22,863 nt of DNA from CAZCGA01 sp964498075 (GTDB lineage: Bacteria > Desulfobacterota > Binatia > HRBIN30). This document shows, one piece after another, positions 13,508 through 20,554 of this stretch. Made by a program: the position numbers and the translations under genes. Under the pieces are notes generated by a model that worked only from the letters and a program-made list of their open reading frames with translations, made no database searches and was not told the DNA's origin. Positions within the stretch are counted from its first letter, which is position 1, and each line of letters opens with the position of its first letter. The stretch is from contig CAZCGA010000107.1 in the NCBI GenBank assembly GCA_964498075.1, forward strand, positions 1-22,863. The letters run 5' to 3'.

Positions 13508-13558
13508 GGTGACGCAGGCATCCTGCCTGCGCGGCACAGGCTGGAAGCCTGTGTTACC
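13508..13558. repeat. Compound double-hairpin repeat
   Basis: Two adjacent perfect hairpins: GCAGGCA-TCC-TGCCTGC at 13514-13530 and CACAGGCT-GGA-AGCCTGTG at 13535-13553. The outer flanks GGTGAC and GTTACC also pair apart from one wobble, so the block can fold as one long imperfect palindrome. Similar paired AGGCATCCTGCCT / AGGCTGGAAGCCT units are dispersed in many bacterial genomes. It lies just beyond the stop of the TPT-linker gene and may help end transcription. Confidence 0.75.
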
Positions 13559-13592
13559 GCCTTTGGTTGAGCGGCGTACTGTCACACCAAGG

Positions 13593-14555
13593 CTAGGTCG
13601 GCGTCGCGGTCGGCGTTGGCGTCGCGGTTGCGACCGGCACGGTCGGCGTTCGCGTCTGTGTGCGGGTCGGTATGCGGGTCCGGGTCGGTACCGGCACCAC
13701 GGAGAAGCTGCAGAAGCTAGTTGCCGAGGGTACGCCGAAGCTGCTGGCGCGCAGCTGCAAGATTTCGAGACCTGTCGGCGGCGCGATGCTCCCGTTGAAG
13801 CTGTTCACTTGATTCGTCGCGACGGTACCGAACGAAAATACGTTCACGAAGCCGTTGGAGAGAGTGTCAAACACCGTGGCGCGAGTTTGTGAGACGACGT
13901 CGCTGGCAATGTCGAATGATACGGTGATCGGCTCTCCGATGCTGAACATCGGATGTTGGCCCGTTTCTTCGCAACCGCGACTGGTGGTGATGTGCGGCTG
14001 CAGCGCCGCGGCTGGCGTGGAGGTCGGCGTCGTCGAGGCGGCGGTGGGCGTTTCCGTCGCTGTTGGTGTGCTGGTCGCCGTCGCGGTGGTCGTGTCACTC
14101 ACGACGTTGAAGGTGCACGAGCGCATGCTGGTCACGCCGTGGGCGCGGGCGCTCAACAGCAGCTGATGGAATCCGGCTGGCGGACCGACCTGCGCCGCGA
14201 GTGAAAAAATCTGATTGGTCATGAGCGTTCCCAGACCAAACACGCTGATGAAGCCATTGGGTTTGATCGCGAACAGCGTCGCATTCGCCTGGCTCAACGT
14301 AGCGCTGCGGATGCGCAGGGTCACGATGATCGCCTCGCCAACAGTGAAGGTGGCCTCGTCCCCTCTTTCGAGACAACCCTTGTTGGTCGTCAGCAGTGCC
14401 AGCAGATGCGGGCCCAGCTTCGGCCTGTGTCCCGTCGCGCGGATCGCGCCGGGCCACACCGCACTCGTCATCAAAGCGCCGATCAGCATTCGCCGAAGGA
14501 CTCGAGCGAAGGATCGACCTCGAGTATCCAATGGCGTGGAAACTGGAACTGCCAT
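13593..14555 (-). CDS. Secreted protein with two homologous domains joined by TPT-rich linkers
   Basis: A 320-residue protein. After a basic N-terminus and hydrophobic signal (RMLIGALMTSAVWPGAIRAT), two copies of a domain of about 100 residues follow (about 58-147 and 190-290). Each begins with a Cys-Glu (KGCLERGDEATFTVGEAI; RGCEETGQHPMFSIGEPI), contains a SNGFVNVFSFGT / PNGFISVFGLGT block with TNQ, and ends in SC-F-V (SMRSCTFNVV; SFCSFSVVP), so one disulfide per domain is likely. The linkers are TATSTPTATETPT and RTRIPTRTQTRTPT..., and the protein ends in TPTPTATPT. Function unknown. The ATG at 14555 has AAGGAG upstream. It follows the OsmY-like gene by 70 nt and is probably cotranscribed. 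Confidence 0.78.
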   Translation of the reverse strand: MAVPVSTPLDTRGRSFARVLRRMLIGALMTSAVWPGAIRATGHRPKLGPHLLALLTTNKGCLERGDEATFTVGEAIIVTLRIRSATLSQANATLFAIKPNGFISVFGLGTLMTNQIFSLAAQVGPPAGFHQLLLSARAHGVTSMRSCTFNVVSDTTTATATSTPTATETPTAASTTPTSTPAAALQPHITTSRGCEETGQHPMFSIGEPITVSFDIASDVVSQTRATVFDTLSNGFVNVFSFGTVATNQVNSFNGSIAPPTGLEILQLRASSFGVPSATSFCSFSVVPVPTRTRIPTRTQTRTPTVPVATATPTPTATPT

Positions 14556-14625
14556 AGTACTGCTCCTTGCGGTGATGTGCCTGCCCGGTAGCGGACCAGG
14601 TCGCTGTCTGGCCGTACGCGGCCAC

Positions 14626-14982
14626 TCACTTGTCCCGTTGCTCCGCAGCGTCTATTCGGTTTCGGAATACGGCAGTCTTCTTTTGGGTGTCCGACATATT
14701 GTCGTAGAGAGCTTGGAAGTTCGCGGTGATGGTCTTGACGTTGTGAGCGTGCGAGAGTTCCTTGTCCGCCTTGGCCGTCTTGCGAGTGTCTCGGTCGGAT
14801 TGTGCGTTCGACCGATCCCCGGAGGTGACGGCCGCTTCCTGTCGGTCGCGGACGTTCTTGCCCGAGTTGTCCGCCGGGTAGGCCTCCGCTCGCTCGCGAG
14901 AGTTCTTTCCGTAGGTGGCTGCCGAGTACTCCTGCCCGCGAGCGGAAGGGATCCATGCGGCCAGCCCACCCGCGATCACCAT
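14626..14982 (-). CDS. Small exported protein with an OsmY/BON-type leader but no BON domain
   Basis: A 118-residue product. The segment YPADNSGKNVRDRQEAAVTS plus GDRSNAQSD and later AHNVKTITAN closely resembles the leader and first strand of hyperosmotically inducible OsmY-like BON proteins. The phospholipid-binding BON fold does not follow. Instead FQALYDNMSDTQKKTAVFRN ends the protein, a pattern I associate with Spy/LTXXQ-like periplasmic proteins. The start is uncertain: the ATG at 14982 lies inside the signal sequence. The frame stays open upstream and reads GRITTLAVAMVIAGG, which looks like the true hydrophobic leader, but no ATG, GTG or TTG is available before a TAG. The start may have been damaged or a base lost. 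Element copy 5 lies about 300 nt upstream. Confidence 0.6.
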   Translation of the reverse strand: MVIAGGLAAWIPSARGQEYSAATYGKNSRERAEAYPADNSGKNVRDRQEAAVTSGDRSNAQSDRDTRKTAKADKELSHAHNVKTITANFQALYDNMSDTQKKTAVFRNRIDAAEQRDK

Positions 14983-15415
14983 CGCAACTGCTAGTGTAGT
15001 GATTCGTCCTGTTGGGGCATTATGAATTGCCAGCAGTGGCTAGCTTTCCGCTGAGATTCGCGTGCGGTGCGCCGAAGGATAATGCCCCGTATCGGTGAAT
15101 CACACCACTGGTTTCTTCATACGTCCCTCATGGAGTGCGAATGTGCACTCAGTTTGGGCGGTGCGCTTTGCGCCTCTGTCGCCGCCCGTGTTGTCGTCAC
15201 CGCGCCCGGCTCATCTATCCCTGATTCGCTAGAGACCCTTCTGCCACCCGAGCGAGCATCGCTGTGGGTGTCGTGAGCTTCCTTGTACAAGGCGCGCTGC
15301 AACAGCGTAAGCCCGGAACACTACGCGCGTAATATTACGCCTCGCGTCGCGGAGGCGATGGGTTTCGACCAATCCCCCTTGGCGAAAGTGAATTGAAGGT
15401 GCGTCATCGACAGGG
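14983..15415 (-). other. Intergenic region upstream of the OsmY-like gene
   Basis: This 433-nt stretch contains element copy 5 (15283-15341), then about 300 nt toward the OsmY-like gene in which I see no gene. The last 30 nt before 14982 encode the probable missing start of its signal peptide. Confidence 0.55.
15283..15341 (-). promoter_or_regulatory. Palindromic upstream element, copy 5 (E5)
   Basis: It has the same plan as copies 3 and 4, with TTGTACAA at 15283-15290 and motif start at 15305 (22-nt offset, as in copies 3 and 4). The core differs: a perfect 14-bp palindrome GCGTAATATTACGC at 15327-15340. The symmetry is kept although the sequence has changed, which suggests selection on the dyad. 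Confidence 0.68.
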
Positions 15416-16777
15416 TTATTCCGACACGTGGCTGCGCATCGTGAGCAACTCCTCGGCGGCGGTGGGATGGATGCCGATGGTTGCATCGAACTGCGCCTTC
15501 GTGGCGCCGCACTTCAGTGCGACGGCAAACCCCTGAATGATTTCCGGCGCGTCGGCCCCGACCATGTGACACCCGACAACACGGTCGGTGGCCCGCTCGA
15601 CAATCAGCTTCATCATCGTCCGTTCATCGCGGCCAGAGAGCGTGTGCTTCAATGGGCGAAAGGTGGAGCGGTAGACATCGATCTGCGCATAGCGTTCGCG
15701 GGCGCGCGCTTCGGTCAACCCCACTGCCGCCGCCGGCGGCTGGCTGAAGATCGCCGTCGGCACGTTGGAATGATCGGGTGCGGTCGCATTGTTGTTGAAG
15801 AGCGTTTCCGCCACTGCCTGCCCCTCAGCAATCGCCATCGGCGTCAGGTTCAAACGGTTGGTCACGTCACCGACGGCGTAGATGCTGGGCACACTTGAGC
15901 AGGAATATGCGTCCACCACTACCGCGCCGGCCGCATCGAGCTGGACGCCGGCGGTCTCGAGACCCAGACCTGCAGTGTTCGGTTTCCGGCCAGTGGCAAA
16001 CATGACGTGATCCACGTTCACGAAGGTCCCGTCCGTAAGCGCCGCACGCAGCCCAGTGTCATGTCGCTCGATCTCCACGACGTTACGCTCGAAGCGTAGA
16101 TCGATGCCCTTGCGCTGCATCTCGTCCGCCAAGGTGCAGCGCACGTCATCGTCGAAGCCGCGCAGGAACAGCGGTCCGCGGTACAGCTGGGTGACCTCGG
16201 CGCCTATGCCGTAGAAGATCCCGGCGAACTCCACGGCGATGTATCCGCCGCCGACGATGAGGACGCGCTGGGGTGCGCGCTCGAGAAAGAAGGCTTCGTT
16301 GGAGGTGATGGCGAGCTCGACGCCGGGGATGTTCGGCTGCCCGGGCCAGGCGCCGGTGGCAATGAGGATATGGCGAGCCGTGTAAGTCCGCTCGTTCACG
16401 ACCACAGTGTGCGCATCGACGACGCGGGCGCGGCCCTCAATGCACCGCACACGCGCCTGCTCAAGGAGGCTGCGGTAGACCTCGTTGAGCCGTGCGATCT
16501 CGCGGTTCTTGTTGGCAATCAGCTGGGGCCACTGCAGGGAGCGAGACCCCACCATCCAGCCGAACCCAGCAGCGTCCTCGAAGGCTTCGCGAAACTGCGC
16601 GGCATAGACCAGCAACTTCTTCGGGATGCAGCCGACGTTCACGCAGGTGCCGCCGAGCTGGCGTTCTTCGGCCACCGCGACCCGCGCGCCGTATCCGGCG
16701 GCAACACGACAAGCTCGCACACCGGCCGAGCCGGCCCCGATGGTGAATAGGTCAAAGTCGTAGCGGGTGTGTGCCAT
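15416..16777 (-). CDS. gor: Glutathione-disulfide reductase
   Basis: A 453-residue class I pyridine nucleotide-disulfide oxidoreductase. The FAD site is GAGSAG (14-19), and the redox pair is GGTCVNVGCIPKK with Cys45 and Cys50. The NAD(P)H Rossmann motif is VGGGYIAVEFAG. A second FAD motif is YAVGDVTNRLNLTPMAIAEG. The C-terminal acid/base is His437 in IGIHPTAAEEL. The GTCVNVGCIPKK form and length match glutathione reductase more than mercuric or dihydrolipoamide reductase; the basic residues after the Rossmann turn (LYRGPLFLRGFD) fit NADPH. It keeps cytosolic glutathione reduced. The ATG at 16777 has a purine-rich AAGGGAAGA upstream. Element copy 6, in the shared region with the divergent AI-2E gene, is best read toward gor. 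Confidence 0.9.
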   Translation of the reverse strand: MAHTRYDFDLFTIGAGSAGVRACRVAAGYGARVAVAEERQLGGTCVNVGCIPKKLLVYAAQFREAFEDAAGFGWMVGSRSLQWPQLIANKNREIARLNEVYRSLLEQARVRCIEGRARVVDAHTVVVNERTYTARHILIATGAWPGQPNIPGVELAITSNEAFFLERAPQRVLIVGGGYIAVEFAGIFYGIGAEVTQLYRGPLFLRGFDDDVRCTLADEMQRKGIDLRFERNVVEIERHDTGLRAALTDGTFVNVDHVMFATGRKPNTAGLGLETAGVQLDAAGAVVVDAYSCSSVPSIYAVGDVTNRLNLTPMAIAEGQAVAETLFNNNATAPDHSNVPTAIFSQPPAAAVGLTEARARERYAQIDVYRSTFRPLKHTLSGRDERTMMKLIVERATDRVVGCHMVGADAPEIIQGFAVALKCGATKAQFDATIGIHPTAAEELLTMRSHVSE

Positions 16778-17124
16778 CCGCCACGTCTTCCCTTACCTAC
16801 CCTCTCCGGGTCGAGTACTTGGATCCATCTGGATCTCCCTGACGCGGCCTCATCGTACCCGATACTGGTGAATTGAACACAGTGATCGTTACAAGGCAGC
16901 TCGTGCATCAACAGTCGGTTCACGGACACAACGGCTAGCTTCGCCTTTGGATTGCAGCGTAGGATGCCCGCCTCGATGAGCCCTACCGCGCGCACAAAGA
17001 CAGTTTCGAAGCCGAGACTACGCGTGGTTCTACGCGCATAGTCCTACGCTCTCCCGCTCCCGGCAGAGATCGGCTATCCTCTTCATCAAAGGAACATCTC
17101 CGCGTACTACGGAACCAGTACTGG
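16778..17124. other. Intergenic region between gor and the second AI-2E transporter gene
   Basis: This 347-nt divergent region holds element copy 6 at about 17005-17040. No gene is supported. Nothing resembling TTGTACAA is intact; TTTGTGCG (minus strand) occurs near the expected place. Confidence 0.55.
17005..17040 (-). promoter_or_regulatory. Palindromic upstream element, copy 6 (E6, shortened)
   Basis: On the minus strand it reads GCGCGTAGAACCACGCG, identical over 17 nt to copy 4, then TAGT and CTCGGCTTCG, which fit the TAGTAGTCCGAGCTTACGG of other copies only with about five bases deleted. It lies between divergent genes and fits the gor direction best. Confidence 0.62.
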
Positions 17125-18810
17125 ATGAGTGAAGGCGCAAACAGTCCGGGCACCGACCTGCGACGGATCGCCGCCGCCACCGCGGTGGCGATCGGCATGG
17201 TGGCAACGGTTGCCCTCGTTTACGTGCTGCTCGACATCCTCCTCCTGCTCTTCGTCGGCATCGTCGTGGCCGCGGCGCTCCAGCCCTGGCACGTGATGCT
17301 CTGCCGCTGGGGCGTCCCGAAGGGGCTCGCGGTGCTGCTGATTTACCTCTTACTCCTCATCGGGCTTGTTCTGATCGCGCTCGTCGTAGGCCCGGTGTTG
17401 ATTGGGCAGATCAGCACGTTCGCGGCCGAGGTGCCCGGAAACTATGCCAGCATTCGCTCGCAGCTGCAGGCTAGTGCGACCGCTCCGTTCCACTTGATCG
17501 GGCAGCGACTCCCTCCGTTTGAGCGCCTGACGCAGACCCTCATAGACGTCGCGCCGCAGTTGTACCAGGGCGCTGTCGGAGTGACGACGAGCGTCATGAA
17601 GCTCCTTGCCTACTTCGTGACCGTGCTCGCCATCGGCTTTTACTGGACGATGGAAGTGCCGCGGCTCGAACGGCTGCTCCTGTCGCTGCTCGCGGTCGAG
17701 CGACGCCCCCGTGCGCTCAACATCTGGCACGAGATTGAGTCCAAGCTCGGCGGCTTCATGCGCGGTAAAGGGCTGGCAATGTTGGCCATCGGGGCAGCGT
17801 CGGCGCTCGGCTACGCGTTGATCGGACTGCCGAACGTCCTGGCACTCGCCGTTCTCGCGGGGCTGCTCGAGGCCGTACCGTTGATCGGACCGGTCCTGGC
17901 CGTCGTTCCCGCGATCCTCGTCGCCTTGCCATTGGGCCTGAACACCGTGCTGTTAGTGATCGGGTTCACCGTGGTTCTCCAGGTCATCGAGAACAATGTC
18001 CTCGTCCCCCGAATCATGCACCACACGGTCGGCGTGAGCGCCCTCGTCGGCCTGTTGGCCGTCCTCGCGTTCGGCACCCTGTACGGTATTCTCGGCGTCC
18101 TCATCGCCATTCCGATGACTGCGGTCATCCAGGTGCTGCTCGAGAGCATAGTGGTCAATGCGGAGCCGGTGAGGGAGCCCCAGGGCCTCGTGGGCAGTCC
18201 GTGGGTCGGTCTTCGCACGCGTGCCCGGGCACTGCGACAACAGGCACGCGGCCGGCTCCGGGCGCGCACGAGTCGTATGGGTATCGACCCCAGGACGGCA
18301 GACCATGTGGTCGATGCCGTGGATCAGCAGATCGAGCTGGCGGTGGCACGCGTCGAAAAGATCATCTCGGCGGCGCAGCAGACCTCGGAGCCGTTGGCTG
18401 CCAAGGAACAGGCCGCAATCGTCGAAAGGCTGCAGGGCGCGACGGAGGACATCGAGCAGGCCGTCGACCACGTCGACACGATCGTGGCCGCCGCCGAGGA
18501 TGCGCTCGAAACGAGCGGGCCCACGGTGGAACTCGCGCTGGCCGAGCTGAGCGAAGCGACCGGACAGGTAGGGCAGGCGGTGGAGCAGGTCGAAACGGTC
18601 ATCGTGGCGACCGCGGATTCGCAGGGATCCGTCCAGGGTCGGGAGCGGGAAGCGATCGTCGACAACCTGGATCGGGCCACCCAGCGATTCAAGGATGCAG
18701 TGCAGGACATCGAAACCATGGTCGTCGCCGCGCAGGACGAGTCGAGAGAGGCACACGCCGCAGAGGAAGGTGGCTCCTCAGTTCCCACCGCACAAGCCGT
18801 GAAGCGGTAG
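17125..18810 (+). CDS. AI-2E family transporter with repeated coiled-coil tail
   Basis: A 561-residue protein. Residues 10-345 are a typical AI-2E/UPF0118 membrane domain: paired helices at 17-52 and 67-92, a polar loop at 95-150 (LIGQISTFAAEVPGNYASI), TVLAIGFYWTMEVPRLERLL, then LIGLPNVLALAVLAGLLEAV, PLIGPVLAVVPAIL and the final GTLYGILGVLIAIPMTAVIQ. From about 400 a cytoplasmic tail holds four related helices at residues 401, 441, 480 and 520 (QQIELAVARVEKIISAAQQ, EDIEQAVDHVDTIVAAAED, GQVGQAVEQVETVIVATAD, QRFKDAVQDIETMVVAAQD), a period of about 40. The usual family length is about 350. The substrate is unknown. The ATG at 17125 has only a weak ribosome site. It is divergent from gor and convergent with the clock-like operon. 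Confidence 0.9.
   Translation: MSEGANSPGTDLRRIAAATAVAIGMVATVALVYVLLDILLLLFVGIVVAAALQPWHVMLCRWGVPKGLAVLLIYLLLLIGLVLIALVVGPVLIGQISTFAAEVPGNYASIRSQLQASATAPFHLIGQRLPPFERLTQTLIDVAPQLYQGAVGVTTSVMKLLAYFVTVLAIGFYWTMEVPRLERLLLSLLAVERRPRALNIWHEIESKLGGFMRGKGLAMLAIGAASALGYALIGLPNVLALAVLAGLLEAVPLIGPVLAVVPAILVALPLGLNTVLLVIGFTVVLQVIENNVLVPRIMHHTVGVSALVGLLAVLAFGTLYGILGVLIAIPMTAVIQVLLESIVVNAEPVREPQGLVGSPWVGLRTRARALRQQARGRLRARTSRMGIDPRTADHVVDAVDQQIELAVARVEKIISAAQQTSEPLAAKEQAAIVERLQGATEDIEQAVDHVDTIVAAAEDALETSGPTVELALAELSEATGQVGQAVEQVETVIVATADSQGSVQGREREAIVDNLDRATQRFKDAVQDIETMVVAAQDESREAHAAEEGGSSVPTAQAVKR
18325..18738 (+). repeat. Four-fold 40-residue helical repeat inside the AI-2E protein
   Basis: Four copies of a pattern x-x-I/V-x-x-A-V-x-x-V/I-E/D-x-I/V-V-x-A-A/T begin at residues 401, 441, 480 and 520 of the protein. 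The DNA copies are diverged, so this is an old internal duplication. Confidence 0.7.
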
Positions 18811-18896
18811 CGGCGTGACGCCGCCGGCGCGAGCCAAGGACGGATTGCCCACCGCGCGCTCCTTGATGAGGGAGCAGGCATCGGTCGGGTTGGTGG

Positions 18897-20174
18897 TCAC
18901 GTGCATGTCCTGCGGGAACGCCTTTCCGGACGCTGCAGCGGCAGTGCGAAGCGTACTGTTGTGCCGCGGGCGTCGCCTGCCCGAGGGTCTATCCAGATGC
19001 GTCCATGATGCGCCTCGATGATCGAACGACTGATTGCCAGCCCCATTCCAAGCCCCTGCGCCTTGGTGGTGAAGAAGGCTTCGAACACGCGCGCCGCGGC
19101 GGCATCTGAGAGCCCCGTGCCGATGTCACGCACCGAGACCTCCGCCATCGCATCCTCCGTCTTCCTGGTCTGCACGTGGATCTGCTTCCGCTCGCTGCCG
19201 GCCTCGCACACCGCGTCGATGGCGTTCTGGATGAGATTCACGAGAACCTGTTCAATCTCGATGCGATCGGCGCGCACCGGAATCGGTCGCGGCGCCAGAT
19301 CCAGTCGGAGCGTGATCTCCCGCTGCACGATCTCGCGCTCCAGCAACCCGGCAACGTTCCGAACGAGTCCATTCAGGTTCGTCGCCTCCAAATGGGACCC
19401 TCGCTTCTGCACGAACTCCCGCACGTGATGCACAATGTCGCCGGCGCCGAGCGCCTCGGCGGCGGCATGCTCCAGCAGCTCGAGCAGTTTGCGGGACACG
19501 GCCTTGCCCGACCGCACGTACGTGGCACATGCCGCCACGTCGTTGGCGATGGCCGCGAGCGGCTGATTGATCCCGTGCGCCAACTCGGCGGCCAATGCGC
19601 CCATCGTGCTGAGGCGCAGCACGTGCGCCAGTTCGGCCTGATGCTGGCGTGCGTCCTCCTCGGCTTGCTTGCGGTTCGTCAAGTCGCTGAGAATCAGACA
19701 TACGGCCTCGAGGGCTTCCGTCCGCACAGGATTCGCGGCCAGTGCGACGGGGACGCTCGTGCCGTCGGCCGCACACAGGGTCGCTTCAGCGCGGTGCGCT
19801 CCGGTGCGGCCGTGCTCCAGGAGCGCACGAACCGCCGGCTGATCAGCCGGGCTGATGCACGCATAGATGGACGCGCCTACCAGGCGCTCCAGCGCGGTCC
19901 GGAGCATCGCCGCCAAGCAGCGGTTGGCGTATAAGATGGTGCCATCGGTGCTCATCGTCGCCGCACCCTCTTCCATCTGTTCTACCAGCACGCGATACGG
20001 ATGCTCGGCCCCCTGGAGCGTGAACACTTGGTCCCCGTGCCGGGTATGGACGACAAACGCGTCCACCTCGCCACCCCGAATCGCGTGCAGGGTTTCTTCG
20101 GCCTCGGCGAGACGCGCGCGCAGCTCCCGCACGTTCGGTCGCCGTGGGCGGGGCGCGGTGTCCTTGACGCTCAT
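18897..20174 (-). CDS. PAS-domain sensor histidine kinase
   Basis: A 425-residue soluble kinase (no membrane segment). Residues 14-60 form a helical region plus the phrase AIRGGEVDAFVV...GDQVFTLQGAEHPYRVL, which I associate with PAS kinases found beside kaiC-like genes. A PAS domain follows (about 61-168: STDGTILYANRCLAAML). The H-box is AAELAHGINQPLAAIANDV with His200; the residue after His is Gly where most relatives have Glu. The ATPase has an N-box (NLIQNAIDA, Asn316), G1 (RDIGTG, Asp350), F-box (FEAFFTTK) and G2 (GLGMGLAIS). No receiver domain or response-regulator gene is in view. The start is ATG at 20174. It is the last gene of the kaiC-kaiB-kaiB operon (34-nt gap), so it is a plausible output or input kinase, like SasA or CikA in role only. 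Confidence 0.9.
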   Translation of the reverse strand: MSVKDTAPRPRRPNVRELRARLAEAEETLHAIRGGEVDAFVVHTRHGDQVFTLQGAEHPYRVLVEQMEEGAATMSTDGTILYANRCLAAMLRTALERLVGASIYACISPADQPAVRALLEHGRTGAHRAEATLCAADGTSVPVALAANPVRTEALEAVCLILSDLTNRKQAEEDARQHQAELAHVLRLSTMGALAAELAHGINQPLAAIANDVAACATYVRSGKAVSRKLLELLEHAAAEALGAGDIVHHVREFVQKRGSHLEATNLNGLVRNVAGLLEREIVQREITLRLDLAPRPIPVRADRIEIEQVLVNLIQNAIDAVCEAGSERKQIHVQTRKTEDAMAEVSVRDIGTGLSDAAAARVFEAFFTTKAQGLGMGLAISRSIIEAHHGRIWIDPRAGDARGTTVRFALPLQRPERRSRRTCT

Positions 20175-20208
20175 CGGCGTTCGACATCCACTGCGGGCGG
20201 CGGCATGG

Positions 20209-20541
20209 CTACTTTCTTCTGCGCAGGTCCAATCCGAGGAGCACGCGCTCGGTGTTCGACAGGTCTCCCACTAGGGTGCGCAACGGCAGCGGGAGCTTTT
20301 TCACGAGCGCTGGGACCGCCAGGATTTGTTCGCCTTGGGCGAGCCTCGGCTGTTGGTACACGTCGATCACCTCCAAGTCGTAGCGACCACGCAGGTACTC
20401 CTCGCAGATCGCCTTGATGTTGGTGATGGCGCGGGTGGATTTTGGCGTCATACCGACGACGTACAAGCGCAGCACGTACCGTGCGGCGGCCGGTTTCGAC
20501 AGGACGGCCTCGAACTCCGCCCGGGTACTGCGGCGTCGCAT
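20209..20541 (-). CDS. kaiB: KaiB-like protein (distal copy)
   Basis: A 110-residue thioredoxin-like protein. YVLRLYVVGMTPKSTRAITN then ICEEYLRGRYDLEVIDVYQQ, PRLAQGEQILAVPALVKKLP and LVGDLSNTERVLLGLDL follow cyanobacterial KaiB almost segment for segment (family pattern LYVxGxTPxSxRA...VIDVxxxPxLAxxxxIxAxPxL...GDLSxxExVLxGLD). KaiB binds phosphorylated KaiC after a fold switch; whether this copy switches cannot be read from sequence. The N-terminal 20 residues are basic. The ATG at 20541 has GGGAGG upstream. It sits 13 nt after the other kaiB copy and 34 nt before the kinase. Confidence 0.92.
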   Translation of the reverse strand: MRRRSTRAEFEAVLSKPAAARYVLRLYVVGMTPKSTRAITNIKAICEEYLRGRYDLEVIDVYQQPRLAQGEQILAVPALVKKLPLPLRTLVGDLSNTERVLLGLDLRRRK

Positions 20542-20554
20542 TCTGTCGCCTCCC

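Larger units (their letters stand above)
13215..13592 (-). other. Intergenic region upstream of the cupin gene
   Basis: This 378-nt region contains element copy 4 (13289-13348) and the compound hairpin repeat at 13508-13558. No gene is supported. Confidence 0.6.

Noticed and set aside
758..17040. CRISPR-like or transposon-type interspersed repeat
   Set aside because: The copies are far apart and have no regular spacers, and no cas or transposase gene is present.
18810..18824. Terminator hairpin GCGGCG-TGA-CGCCGC after the second AI-2E gene
   Set aside because: The stem is only 6 bp, begins at the last base of the stop codon and has no T tract; common by chance in GC-rich sequence.
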